This document shows positions 19,711-32,100 of a stretch of 64,000 nt of DNA, piece after piece; the stretch's first letter is position 1, and every line of letters begins with the position of its first letter. Both the position numbers and the translations under genes were made by a program. This stretch comes from Lantana camara. Its lineage: Eukaryota > Streptophyta > Magnoliopsida > Lamiales > Verbenaceae. Under the pieces are notes generated by a model. That model was not told the origin of the DNA. It saw nothing but the letters and a program-made list of their open reading frames with translations, and made no database searches. The stretch lies in the NCBI GenBank assembly GCA_037501455.1, contig CM074865.1:3111001-3175000 (forward strand), in the 5' to 3' direction.

Positions 19711-21483
19711 ATGTTTTTATTGGCATCTGTAATTCTTTGTTTTTTGATGTCATTTGTTTAGAGAGTTTGATTCCTAATGAGTAAATCCATTTTTAATCTG
19801 ATATATGTGGTCATGTTATGAGTTATGGAGACTTTGTAGTCATTGAGTTTCAACTGTATTTGCTGTAATATATCTTCTGTTCTTCATGGTTTGGATTAAT
19901 ACCATTAAGGGATTTCTGATTAACAGAGAATTTGCTTGGTTAGTACTGTTTGATTTGTATGACATTGCAGCCAGCTAACACCATGCAGCTGAGATTTGTG
20001 GAACTACACAAACATCCCTTATGGTTTGAAAAATCACAAAAACTTCCCCTATCAATGAATATATGTCAATATTACGTCTAGGCCGATAATGTTGAGAGTT
20101 AAATTAACTGGTCGACTGGCGACTAACGATGCACAGACACTTAAAAAAATATAATTTGCATCATCGTTGAACCATTGCACTGTCCCAAGATGTCTTTCCA
20201 CCATTGCAAGTGATGATCAGATTAATATAATTTGCTGCCAATGTGTCGAAGATGACAGCGCTGACGGGCTTCCGATCTGGGGTATGGCGATTTAAGTACA
20301 ACTCCGGTGGCATTGGGGCCGCGAATTGTTTATTCCGGGACGAAACTTGCGTTGAATCGTTTTATATGTTGAGCTGTTCATGTGTGTATATTATTAATGC
20401 GTAAGCTCAACTGATTAAGTAAAGTCAAATCTGCATTATCATAACATATCATATCATATATGTTGATCGTGTGGATCATAATCTATGTATTAAATAGTAT
20501 CCGCACACCCTCAAAGACCAAGCGAAATTAAGGGGTGGATTAATATATACTAATATTACCTCTAGGTCGATAAACTTTGATGATTTCATATTTAATATTC
20601 TACAAATATCCTATTCCACCCTCCAAACATACTGATCAATAGCTGATTTTAAACTCATAGCTATGATAGCTTTTAGTTAAGTGTACCAGGGATGTTTTTG
20701 TAATTTCTCAAACCTCAAGGTAATTACAGCTCGAATATATCTGGTTCGTCAAATCGGTATAACGAGGGGATTTACACTTATCATGTGATTGATGTAACAT
20801 TTAGGATAAACGACCAACCAAATAATAACACTTGTCTATATTATCGGTTGGGATCGACCAAGCGCTAAAATTTTCCGTTATCAACAACTAAACGGAAGGT
20901 ATATACCAGAAATCCATAACACCAGCACCGAGCCTTCTGCCTCTTCCGACTCTTCATAGTCTTTGAGTTTCAACAGTATTTGATGTAATCTTCTCTTTTA
21001 CATGGTTTCAATTAATACAATTAAAGGGTTTTCTGTTTTACAAAGAATTTGGTTGGTTAATGTTTGGTTTTGTATGACTTTGCAGCTTATACAATATAAT
21101 GCAGTATATATAGGCTGTTGCTGTTGGCTAATTGATGCAAGGCTTTTTTTTGGGGATAATTATGCTGATATGTCTTGAGGTTTTCAAAATTACACAAACA
21201 TCCCTTAAATCGAATAAACAGCTAGCTGTCAGAGATCGATCTAGTCCCATTTTTAAGCAGTATCATAATATTTGATGAAAAGCAGATGAGTCAACTAGGA
21301 AGGCATAATGCAGACCACATTATATTAACTAATCATGATAATTAAAGAATGTATATATATATATACACACACACACATCGTAGCATCCACGAAACTCCAA
21401 CAACGTTCAACAAGATCATTTTCTTCTTTCTTTCTTTCAAGTTTCCCCTCAAACAGCTGGATCGATTGATTTCTTATCCTGCA
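19711..21483. other. Spacer between cold-shock copies 3 and 4
   Basis: It contains the 3' region of copy 3 and then two nested or overlapping copies of the foldback/spacer repeat. Blocks at 20005-20110 and 20545-20720 match 17227-17460. A duplicated segment around 21080-21150 matches 18255-18320. The leader of copy 4 with the conserved TTTCCCCTCAAACAGCT is at 21442. No gene was seen. Confidence 0.5.
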
Positions 21484-21720
21484 ATGGCGGATATTGCTGC
21501 TCGAACGTTTCAGAGATACACCGGGTTGTGAGATGGTTCAACGAGACAATGGGATTTGCTTTGATCACCCCGGACAGTGGTGGACCCGATGTATTAGCAT
21601 ACGTCGTGGACATACAAGGGGAGGGTTTTCAAAACACTCAAAGAAGGTGAAGTAGTGGTGTTCAACGTCTTACGGGGGCCGAAGGGACTGCAGGCTGTTA
21701 ATATTACACCTGTGGAGTGA
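21484..21720 (+). pseudogene. Cold-shock domain gene copy 4, broken by frameshifts
   Basis: From the ATG at 21484 the frame stops after 15 codons (TGA near 21529). The domain continues in a second frame (WFNETMGFALITPDSGG, then PDVLAYVVDIQGEGF) and in a third frame (LQAVNITPVE) to about 21720. RNP1 has decayed (GFALI) and RNP2 reads VLAYVV, again with the Leu-Ala seen in copies 1 and 3. At least two frameshifts make it a clear pseudogene. Confidence 0.85.
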
Positions 21721-21938
21721 ATAATGTTATTATTGACATTTGTTCTTATTTTGTTTTTGGCTGTCATTTGTATAGAAAGTTTGATCTCGACAGGCCTTCC
21801 CGTTGGAATTTGCAGGATTTCCTATAGTGGTACTCATGTATTATGTGAGTTGTTTTGTCATGTTATGAGTTATATCTGGTGTCTTTGTAGTCTTTGAGAA
21901 TCAAGAGTATATATCTTCTGTTTTTCACGCTTTCAATT

Positions 21939-22048
21939 AACACCACAACAAAACAGGCAAATAATTCGATGGAAATTTCCGAGGGATTTCCGAGGAAATT
22001 GATCAAATTAATTTCCGAGGGAACATTGTCTCAGAAATCCCTTGCAAA
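21939..22048 (+). repeat. Small CACTA-like/foldback insertion
   Basis: About 110 bp starting near CACAACAAAACAGGC, with short repeats of TTTCCGAGGGA. It interrupts sequence that is continuous in copy 3 (near 19905). The subterminal repeats resemble those beside the CACTA terminus at 6286. Confidence 0.4.
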
Positions 22049-22758
22049 TTTTAAGGGTTTTCTTATTAACAAAGAATTAGATCAGTTAATGTTTGATTTG
22101 GATCACTTTGCAGCTAATTTGATCCAATATATAGCAACGGGAAGGCTATTGCTGTTGGCTTATTGATGCATGACATCTATTATGGATAATTGTACTGATA
22201 TATTTGAGGTTTGCCAACTTACACAAACATCCCCTAGTGTTTGAGAAATTACAAGTACTTCCCCTATCAAAGAATATATATTACGTCTAGGTCGATAAAT
22301 TTTGATGATTTCACATTACAGTCAGGAGACACACGGGCGTGACGCCAAACACCCTATTCTACCCTTGGAACATACTAATCAATATTTGATTTTAAGTTCA
22401 TAACTATAATAAGTAATAACACGCGTTAGGTATATCAGCAGGATGCTTTTGTAATTTCTCCAACGTCAGGGCGAGTCGTGCACATAATTATGTCACGCCT
22501 CATGTAACGTCACTGTAATCAATCTTTTTTGCTAAATTAAATCAAGTACTTAAGGGCTATAGTTTTTTGGTAAACTTTCATAATGATTTTGTAAGAGAAC
22601 AATCTAGATTACAGTATATATATACAGAGACGAGCTAGCCAATATGAACACTCTTGCGTTTTCTTGGCCATAAAGAACAAATTGCCCACAGTATTACAAA
22701 CAGCTTCTGCTTTTCATATATTACAATAGATTCTAAGCAAAGCATCTATCAATTCCTC
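22049..22758. other. Spacer between cold-shock copy 4 and the GASA gene
   Basis: It holds the last copy of the foldback-type spacer repeat (22215-22470, with ends AAATTACAAGTACTTCCCCT and GGATGCTTTTGTAATTTCTC). Then follows promoter-proximal sequence in which the phrase CAGCTTCTGCTTTTCA occurs twice (22701 and 22798). No ORF of note. Confidence 0.5.
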
Positions 22759-22765
22759 TATAAAA
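22759..22765 (+). promoter_or_regulatory. TATA box of the GASA gene
   Basis: TATAAAA, 76 bp upstream of the ATG at 22841. A plausible core promoter by position and sequence. Confidence 0.6.
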
Positions 22766-22840
22766 AGTGAAGCCAGGAATCCGTAAAGACACAAAACAGC
22801 TTCTGCTTTTCAGACAAATATCAGCTTGTAAGGCCAAGAA

Positions 22841-23110
22841 ATGAGGACGGTGGCAGTCGTTGTGGTGCTGATTCTTGTTCTGATTGTAACAACCTCATCG
22901 GGAACAAAGACGGCTACGGCTGACGATTTCTGCAACTCGAGATGCGCAGCGCGGTGCTCGGAGGCGGGGAGGCAGGACCGGTGCCTCAAGTATTGCGGAA
23001 TATGTTGCGAGAAGTGCCATTGTGTGCCGTCGGGGACTTATGGGAACAAAGATGAGTGTCCTTGTTATAGGGATATGATGAACTCCAAGGGCAAACCTAA
23101 GTGCCCTTGA
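22841..23110 (+). CDS. GASA/snakin-type cysteine-rich secreted peptide (89 aa)
   Basis: The N-terminus (residues 1-27) is a typical signal peptide with a long hydrophobic run ([13 protein letters not shown]). The C-terminal 60 residues carry twelve cysteines in the GASA pattern, including [19 protein letters not shown] and the family signature [15 protein letters not shown], ending KPKCP. Family members are secreted or apoplastic peptides, often gibberellin-regulated, with roles in growth or defence. The gene appears intronless, which is common for snakin-1-like members though others have introns. A TATA box lies 76 bp upstream. I am confident of the family but not of the subgroup or regulation. 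Confidence 0.93.
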   Translation: MRTVAVVVVLILVLIVTTSSGTKTATADDFCNSRCAARCSEAGRQDRCLKYCGICCEKCHCVPSGTYGNKDECPCYRDMMNSKGKPKCP

Positions 23111-24796
23111 TCATATATATATATATATATACTTTTGTCCATGAAACTATGTAATGGCAACAATAAGAAGCTATGTGTACGTGGGATATTTCTTTAACTT
23201 AGGCCAACAAATTTCAACCTCAGATAACTCATGTTTTAACCCCAAAAACAATAAATTGCAAATATATCCAACAACAGTGCAACAAGGCATGAACTTCAAG
23301 TTCAAGGATCAATTAATTACGGACCTAAAGCAAATAAATATATGAATCTCAATGAAAGTCAGAATCTTTATCTAGATAAAAACACACATACCACAATATT
23401 TCGGATGTATATAACCTTGCTGATCTCTTGTACGACACGCTCGGTATGATTGAACGTCAGCGACGGCAACGCCGTGATGTGTCTTGGCGGCGCATCCTTA
23501 CGCATGAGAGTCACCGCTAGCAGTCTCACCGCCATGTCTGAGTTGATAAAAGATTATGCTCTCATCTATATTTACAACTTTTTTTTTTTTTGGGGTTTTA
23601 TATCCCGTTTAATAGATTCGAGTCAAGCAATAAGTAAAACTTTCTTAACAAGTAAGGAGGTATTTGATACTGTGAGATGAGGTTTTTTGAATTAGTTTTA
23701 TTTGGACTTTTAAGTGAGATTAAGTATTGATAGTATTATTTAATATTTTGTTTGATATTGAATATCGGAAGATGTATTGCATATAAAGGAAGGTTTTGAA
23801 TTTTGATCTATTTATAGAATGGCCTTAGGAGAGAAGGCACCCGAGGGTTTGTGGTCCACAGCTTGAGGGGAACACTTCACACGCATGAAGAATGAGAGGT
23901 TGCCATTTGGCTCCGGCGGATGATGCCATATAGGATTTGAAAATATTCAAGTGATCATCTCTTATGTGTCTCAGTACATTACTCGACGGCTCGATATAGT
24001 GTATCAGGGATGAGCTATTAAGAGTCTTGGTGGTAGTGAAGCAATGATTAATGTAACAACTTTTGTCTTTTAATGGATTGAAAGTAACTTTGTGGACTTG
24101 AGGGGGAGACCCTCGGCATCCATTTTCCTCCTCGTATGGTTATGTCAGGACGAGGGGCGTTCGATACACATCACATAGGATCCGATTCTCAGATTAGAAA
24201 AGCAGAGCCCATTGATCAAGAGTTGAGCGTAATCCTCGACTGTAGATATCCTCTCGACTATCAAAACAACATTGAGGATCCGCCCTTGGTTCGGCCTAAG
24301 CATTTTCCGACTGTAACGAAAATGCCAAGTCAGCTTTCCACCTATATGGCCTTCGACGGTGTCCACGTGTTGATGTCGAAATTGTGCCACATCACCCTTT
24401 AAACTATTTAAGTGCTAAGTTTTTTTTTTTTTTTTTTTTGGGTCCCTTTAAGTGCTAAGTATAAAAATACTTTCCCCTTACAATAATTACTAAATTACAA
24501 AAAATTAGCAAATTAAAAGTAATTAAAACCCGACCCAATAGTTAATGGGCCCAAAAGACTACCCATCAACCCACCAAAGCTATTCGGACCCAAGAATGGG
24601 TCGGCTCTAAAACCCATCACCATTTTTGCAACTGAAAAAGAACTCATTTTGCACACAACCCTTAAACCTCTCACTTCTCCCCTTTCCTCTCTGCATCATT
24701 TCAAGGTTCTTCTCAATTCATGTAAATCTTTCTTTTCGTTATATTCCCTTCGATTTTTAGCTAGCTTTTCAATTTTCTGGCTTGTGTGCAGGTAAC
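23111..24796. other. Intergenic region between the GASA and S18 genes
   Basis: The first part is the GASA 3' region with a short AT repeat. From about 23760 to 24390 the sequence is less AT-rich, with a TATTTATAG box near 23810, and looks like an eroded LTR or other repeat, but no termini could be assigned. A poly-T insertion flanked by a 13-bp direct repeat lies at 24407-24459. The end is the S18 promoter and leader, with a possible leader intron ending just before the ATG. No additional gene. Confidence 0.45.
24407..24459 (-). repeat. Minimal retroposition scar: poly-T with 13-bp flanking direct repeat
   Basis: TTTAAGTGCTAAG occurs at 24407-24419 and 24447-24459, enclosing a run of about 20 T followed by GGGTCCC. 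Read on the minus strand, this is seven bases plus a poly-A tail between target-site duplications, as left by a severely 5'-truncated LINE or SINE insertion. Confidence 0.55.
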
Positions 24797-27430
24797 ATGA
24801 AGCTTGCTCGAAGACTGTGGTCTGCAAACGCCGCTTTGTCCCGTCAATTTCAGAGCCCTCGTGTAATTCGGGCTTTTTCTGCAAGCCCATCTTCAGGTAA
24901 TTAGCTTTTGCGCAATTGTGATTTGGTTTTTCGCTTGTTTCAATTTGATGTCGTAGTCTGCAAATGGGTGAAGGGTATTGGGGGGGCATTGTGAGAAAAT
25001 TCGGTTTATGCCAATTCGTGAGTCCTGCACACATATTCGTGGTATTATTGTTCACTGTTGTGTTTGATGCAAGATTGAGTAGAGGAGAATGAAAAATCAG
25101 AAGCTAAATCAGTGTGATTATTGTATTCTCAGTTTGTTGTGGTCTTTCTAGCATGCCAAGTGTGAGTTGCTAAGTGTATTCGGTTTGTAGTTTGAGTATC
25201 ATAGATAAGGAAATGAAATCCAAGTCGACGACTATACGACCGTCCCATAGCATATGAATATGAGTTGCCCTGTGTTTTTCTGAAGCCATGTTTCTTATTC
25301 AATCTTTTACCTCAAGAAATCTGTTATCTATTTGATGTTCCTTTTCTTGATTTATTGATAAGCTTATGCAATCTTTAATTGCTTATTCTGAGGGAGTGTT
25401 GCAAGAATTCGACTTTTGAAGAAGTAGAAGTAGAAACTAAAATGTAAGAAGTTTTAGTAGTAAAAGTAGCGAGTGTTTGGAAAAAAGAAGTTTGAAGAAA
25501 AGCCGAGTGTCTGAAAAAAAAAAAAAAGTTTGAGAAACACGTTTATTCGAATAAACAAACTTTTATTATTATCGAAGTTTCTAGATTATTTTTGCTTTAA
25601 AGTAAGCAAAAGATGGTTTTCGAAAAACTACATATATCTGAGTTTTTCACCATTTTTGTGCAGTTTCTAATGAGTGGGAGGATCCTAAGACATCTGAGTC
25701 CCTTGATGATTTTCAGCAAGGGATTTTTGGCAATGAGAACCATTCATCTAGTATGAGTTCGTATTACCAAAATTTGCACAGGGTTGAGAGTGCTCGCAAC
25801 CAATCTGGGATGGGATTTTCATTTATGAGAAACCAATCCGACCGATTTCACGGTCAAGGTGATGATCATGACACATTAAGTGATGGGCTCGATAGGAAGT
25901 TAAAGGAAGCAGCAATGTATTTTGAGTTTAATCCTGATGAAATAGTTCAGGAAAACTACTCTTTCAGGGCTGATGCCAATTTCTCGAGTGGATTGACTTA
26001 TGATACTAAGGTAATTAACTTTAAAGCTGGATTTCGAGACATTTGCTAATATTCAGGTTTTTTCTGAATTCTTGTTTGTGTTGGTATACATTCTAGGCAA
26101 TGTTACCCTGTGCGAGAAAGTTCTTGTTTGTATCTAAGGCATATCTTATTGAAAGCATATCCGATTATATTATATTCAACTTCTTGATATGATTTTGATA
26201 TACTCAACTAGCACTTGCAAACTCGAAAAAGTGCATTTTGTTTTTCTCAGTAACCAATTTGAGATTTGTGCTTCTTTTAAGTGAAAAATTATCTAGAAGC
26301 CAAGAGCACAAAGGACCGACTTGTAGCTTCATCTTCGAGCTTCTAGGTTATATTCGACATAGATAGAAATTTCTTTAGAGTTGTAAAATTTCTTCTAAAC
26401 TTTTTCCTCATAATACTAAGCTACTCTATTTTGTTCTTTTCACTTTTTTGTCTATACACCCCCCATTTTTGCTGCTCTCAACTTTTTACAAGTTCGGCAC
26501 CAGAAAAGCAGAAGTTTTTTGCAAACACCCACTTATTGATTCTTCAATAGTTACTTACGTTCCAATTTATTTTGTGCTTTGATATATTTAGGACCTTGAC
26601 CTAACAAGGCCTGCAGCACGTAAGACTAACAAAAGGTACGAGTTTGAAACGACCACAAAGGAAGTGTTGCAGAAAGCTGATTTCAGGGTATGGAATTTTT
26701 AAATCCTTATTCTTCCAAATTACATCAATTGCATGCTGCTCTTAACTTTTGAAATTACAGATGCCTCCTTTGACAATCAAAATTTAATCAAAAATAGATT
26801 TTGTTTCTCAAAACTTGGATAGTATCATCCAAACATGCAAGAACAGTATTAGGAGTTTACAAAAATTTGAATCGTAACATCATTAGCATTTAGCTCTATA
26901 TAATTAATACCCGGGGGAGCAACTATAAGGTGGAAATAAATTACAATGGAGGTATCTGTGATTACGAAACCAAGAGCGATGGTCGTGTAGTTCTCTAGTA
27001 TTTTATGTGTGTTTTCCCAGATAAATAGCAAACTATTGCTGATAATCTTTCCATTTCAGTAACACATTCCTAAATTTCCTTTCAGAATGTGAAATTTCTT
27101 GCAAAATTCATCACCGACGCGGGTATTATAGTCAAGAGAAGCAAGGTAAACAAACTCAGCACACTTCATTTAAATAAAAACGCAATCTTTGTCCTCTTTC
27201 TCTGACTGTGTTTACCCCTCGGGCAGACCGGCATCAGTGCCAAGGCTCAGAGAAAGATTGCCCGTGAAATCAAAACTGCCCGGGCATTCGGCTTGATGCC
27301 TTTCACGACAATGGGAACCAAACAGTTCGTATATGGGCAGACTATGGAAGACGACGACCGAGATTTTGAATACGAGGCGTCCTACGACCGTAATTTTGTC
27401 GACGATAGAGAAGATGCTTTAGATGCCTGA
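24797..27430 (+). CDS. Organellar (probably mitochondrial) small-subunit ribosomal protein S18, nuclear gene, 5 exons
   Basis: Predicted exons 24797-24896, 25664-26010, 26592-26687, 27086-27145 and 27227-27430 sum to 807 nt (268 aa), with GT-AG introns and frame kept at every junction. The N-terminus (MKLARRLWSANAALSRQFQS) is arginine-rich without acids, like a mitochondrial presequence. The middle, about residues 35-180, is plant-specific. The C-terminal part is the bS18 domain: NVKFLAKFITDAGIIVKRSK, then GISAKAQRKIAREIKTARAF and GLMPFTT, matching the family's QR and AIKxARxxGLLPF signatures. It would be a small-subunit protein of the mitoribosome. A plastid location cannot be excluded from sequence, but plastid S18 is normally plastid-encoded. 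An acidic C-terminal tail follows. Confidence 0.88.
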
Positions 27431-29167
27431 AAAAACATGGCCCTCTTTGTTCTTTTGTTGTCCTTAATGTTTGTGGATGCCTGGAAAACAAAATATTGTC
27501 CTCTTGATAGAAATTTTCTTGAATTGTAAAAGATAGTCCTTTAGTTTGATTCTTGTTTCTCCATTTATGTTGGGAGTTCAATTCTAATGTGTGGTGTTGG
27601 TACTATTTTTGGGGGGGTTTGAGGAAGAATCTTGGATAGGGTTGGTGTTTATACACCAACGATCAGGATTAAGCCATGTCAGCAGTGTAATTTGCATATT
27701 ATGATGAAAAGTTAACCATGGTTAGAATAAACTACCCTTTCTTTGCACTTCTCTAACTCTTCGATTTCATGCTATAAGATCTTTGTATCATATGCTATGT
27801 TAATTGTTGGTAATGTAGTGTGGGAATAAATACTTTTGAAAATGCTTGCATCTTGTTAACCATAATCAACATGCTATATTGGGTTGGATCAAGGCCTCAT
27901 AACTTTGTCAAAAAATGGACGGCAATTGCATACCTAAAGATTCAAATATGAGACTTTCGATAAGCTAGTATAGTATTCGAATATGAAAACTTTGATAAAC
28001 TAGTATGACGTTGAGATGTTTTGTGACACCATTTAGTTGTATCTATGACATGTAAGACTTTCGATAAGCTAGTATAGTATTCGAATGTGAAAACTTCGAT
28101 AAACTAGTATGACGTTGAGACGTTTTGTAACACCATTTGGTTGTATCTATGACATGTATATTGATTTCTTATTGTCATAGTCACTAACTGCTGAAGAATT
28201 TACAAGCGTTAGAGATTTCAGTGGTGATGTCAAAATTAGGTTTGACTAGCTATTCTTTTACTTTCGTGGGATTTGGCTAGTTATTCTCTCACGTCCGTGG
28301 GAAAAATCTTCTCTTTTGTTAGCCTATATTCTCGTACTCTTTAAAAGTATTAATTTTAATTTTGAAAATATTAATTTTTGTTCTATTAGACATGAAACAA
28401 ATTTGTTATGATTACAACCTCGAATTCACATTGTTTTTTCGATTGTCACTTTATATGTTTTGATTCTCGTTGATCTAGTAAATTTGCCGTGGAGGGTTAT
28501 TGTTTAAAAAAAAATAACAATAATGGTAAACTATGTGAATAATCCAATATTTCACCCAATGAGAAAGATAAGAAAAGGTAGGTATGAGTATGCCAAAGTT
28601 CATAAAGTAAAGCTAAAGCAATTATACCCATAATTTCAACATTATTATTATCTTAATTAAATCATATTAAATTAACAATTAAATATCATTTCTCAGTCCC
28701 CCAAACCAAATAAATAATTATAAAATTGCCAAAACATTAATTATTAATTAAATACCTAAAAAGAAAGAAAAAGAAAAAGAAATAATAGTCGGCGCCTCTT
28801 GCCTTCGCCGACCAATCATCAATCACCTTCTTTTCTTCTTCCTATATCTCTCATCAATCCTCCATTCTTTCTCTACAATTATACATACAAATACATGTAT
28901 CTATCCTTCTTGTTTGTTGGGGTATCTCCATGACTGTACGCGTACGGCATATGTGATCGTACTCATACCCTCTTCCCCCTTTTCGTTGTTTTCCTAACCG
29001 CTTTGTTAATTTTATTATCTTTAACTTTTGATTCCAGTGGGTTCTTCCGTGAATTTTTTGTGGAAAACGGAAGATCCCTCGACGTAATTTTAGTTTTTGC
29101 GACTTGAGATCTAACTTTCTTTTGGGTTAGTTTAATTGTTGTGTTTCTTGATTATAATTGGGAAATT
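27431..29167. other. Intergenic region between the S18 and SOV-type genes
   Basis: It contains the S18 3' region, a 104-bp tandem duplication (27951-28158), AT-rich sequence and the SOV-type promoter and 5' UTR (CCAAT near 28811). No other gene was found. Confidence 0.6.
27951..28158 (+). repeat. Tandem duplication, 104-bp unit x 2
   Basis: The block beginning AGACTTTCGATAAGCTAGTA at 27951 is repeated from 28055 with a handful of substitutions. No ORF or known element was recognised. Confidence 0.9.
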
Positions 29168-32100
29168 ATGGGGGGTTTAATGGTGGAATCGAGCAGTGGG
29201 GCTACTTATACGGAGGAGGTTTTTGTTGAGAATGAGTTGAAGGATAATAAGAAGAAGAAGCGTCGGGCGAGGAAATCCAAGCAAACCCTCTCAGGTATTT
29301 GGTTTTGGTTTTTCTTTTTGGCGATTTCTGTTGATGTTTTGATGCATAAAGTCTTCAGTTATAAAATTTTATGATGTGTTTTATCATGAGTTGCCTGGGT
29401 TCTATTTTTTCTTGAACGTATAAGCAAGCAAAATTATTGAATTTGGAAAAAAGGATCCTTTTTTAGATGAATTTATTTTGAAGCTATTTGTTGCTGGGAT
29501 ATGGAACTTGTTAGGGTAGTAGATGGAGTCAATGTATTCATGTTGTGAGAAAAGCATTGGAATTACTGCGATTTGGGGTTTTGCTGATTGATGCTTAATG
29601 TTCATTTGATTTACTGTTGTGGCGTTAAACTGGCCGAGTAGCCGAGATAGGTGAACTGCAGTTTCTTCAAGCATACATAATTTTCGTTAGTTTCGAGTAT
29701 TGTGATGTTTATGTGTGTGTGTGTGGAGCTAATGCCTTTTCTCTCGATGTTTATGTTGTTTTCAGTGATGAGATTTTGTGATTTCCTTTCTTTTGTCATT
29801 TATTAATATACTTAATTTTATCCCTTTTTCGGCTCTGATATTTCTGAAATTGGTGTAGCTTGTAGTTCTGGAAGTGAAATATGCACAGATGCATCGAATT
29901 CGGTTGTAGATAACTCGTCTAGTCATGTTCCCCCGTATGGGCATCGCGAACAAGAATGTAACTCTTCATCACATCATTTGACGTCAAACGGGCATCATCA
30001 TCTGCCTAAAGAATATAGGAATTCGAATGAACAATTGGCATACGGAAATCTTCAGAACCATCAACCAGTTCCACATGAAATTAAGGAGGCTCTATTTTCC
30101 AATTCAATTCATGAGCCAGCTGGCAATTCGGTTGAGAATCATTATCGCCGGACATATTTTCCTCCCCACTGGTCTTCAGAGACTGTGAATAGAGCACTAG
30201 AGGTCTGCTTAAGTTCAATATATTAGGGATTTTTGGGGAATTAAAAATTGATAATATTGTATTTTCCTGTATTAATATTTCTTTTTTTTTTTTTCTCTTT
30301 CAGAAGGGAGATTTGTTGAAAGCATTATTTCGTGTCAATGCTCATAACAGAGTTGAGGTTTGTGCTTGGAACTTGTTCTATTCCATTCGTTGCCAATGTT
30401 CGTTTGTTCAATGGAATGTGAACCTTCATGATCTTTTATTTTTAGGCTTACTGCAAAATAGATGGAGTCCAAACGGATGTTCTTATCAGTGGAGCGGTGG
30501 CTCAAAATCGAGCTGTAAGTTCACTGTCTTAATCTTTAATTTCATTGCCCCTTTCTTAGCCCTATGTTTAAGAGACTCCATTCCAATATAAAGTGGGACA
30601 AATACATCTGTTTTCATCGTTTAACTTAATGTTTGCCCAGATACATGTATAAATGAATGATAACCTGTTGTTTATGAATGGTATATGTTCTAGAACTTAC
30701 TTCAAAGTTCAAACTTAAAAAATCTGTCCTTTGAAAATCCTAACTTGAATTTGTTGCAGATTGAAGGAGATACTGTTGCTATCGTCATTGATCCTCTCTC
30801 AATGTGGCCGAGAATGAAAGGGTCACATGAAACTCTGGATATTTCTACTTTTGAAAATAATTGCCATGAAGCTCTCAAAGATTGTTCCAAGGGAAAAGGC
30901 AAATTAGAGGCAGAGTCCGAATTTTCACCTAATAAAACGGTCTCCCCTCAAGATGGCGCTTATTATGAGAACAATTCATCTTCAGGAGCGATGTCTGATA
31001 ATACTTATGTGAATGGAGTATTAGATGATGGTGATGTAAACAGCTGTCAACCACCTATGTCGGACTCCATGACTTCATTGGAGAGGTTGTGTACTTTAGT
31101 AAGTTCTTTTCCGTCAAAAAGACCAACTGGCAGAGTTGTGGCCATCACTGATAAGTCTCCACGGCGTGACAATGTTGTTGGCTTTCTAAGTGTAAAGCAG
31201 TGGATTTGCACCCAACAGAACAAAAAGAAGAACTTCAGGAAGAACAAGAACCAGTCAGATCTCAATTATGGGTATGTCCTGTTGACACCAACCGATCCCA
31301 AGTTCACAAAAATGATGGTCCAAATCCGTAATCTGCCAGAAAGCATCAAGAAACGTTTAGAGAATAGTGATTCAACAGTTGAGTCTGATCTCGTTGGTGC
31401 GCAAATAGTTGATTGGTCTGAAGACAGTTACATTCCAGATGCCCGTGTTATTCAAGTTTTTGGAAGAGGTAGTGAAGTTGAAGCTCAGATTGCTGCTATT
31501 TTATTTCAAAATGCAATTGATGCTTCTGAGTTTTCTTCTGGAGTACTTTCTTGCCTTCCTCAAATACCCTGGGAAGTGCCACCTGAAGAATTACAGAGTA
31601 GAAGGGATTTAAGAAATTCGTGCATTTTTACCATAGATCCTTCTACTGCTACTGATCTTGATGACGCATTATCGGTGGAGAGGCTAAAAGATGGTGTATA
31701 TAGAGTTGGGGTCCACATAGCTGATGTTTCTTATTTTTTTAAGCCCGATACAGCTTTAGACATAGATGCGCAAATCCGTTCCACGACTGTTTACTTATTG
31801 AAGAGTAAATTACCAATGCTGCCCTCAATGGTTTCAGACAATTTAGCATCGCTTAATCCCGGAGTGGATCGACTCGCCTTTTCTATTTTCTGGGACATTA
31901 ATTGTTCAGGTGAAGTTCTTGACCATTGGATAGGGCGTACAGTCATAAGGTCTTGTATCAAGCTTTCTTACGAGCATGCTCAGGAGATGATTACACAGGA
32001 TTCTAATCGGACTGTTGAGAATTGGCCTAAACTATACGGTCGATTTCAATGGGCTGATGTGGTCGATTCCGTGAAAAGCCTTCACGAAATTTCAAAAATT

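Noticed and set aside
24136..24402. ORF of 88 codons upstream of the S18 gene
   Set aside because: An overlapping antisense ORF of similar size exists, composition is unremarkable and no motif was recognised. It probably lies in an eroded repeat.
29141..29167. Extension of the SOV-type ORF upstream of 29168
   Set aside because: The codon at 29141 is GTG, not ATG. The first in-frame AUG is at 29168, so the extension is not a normal start in a plant gene.
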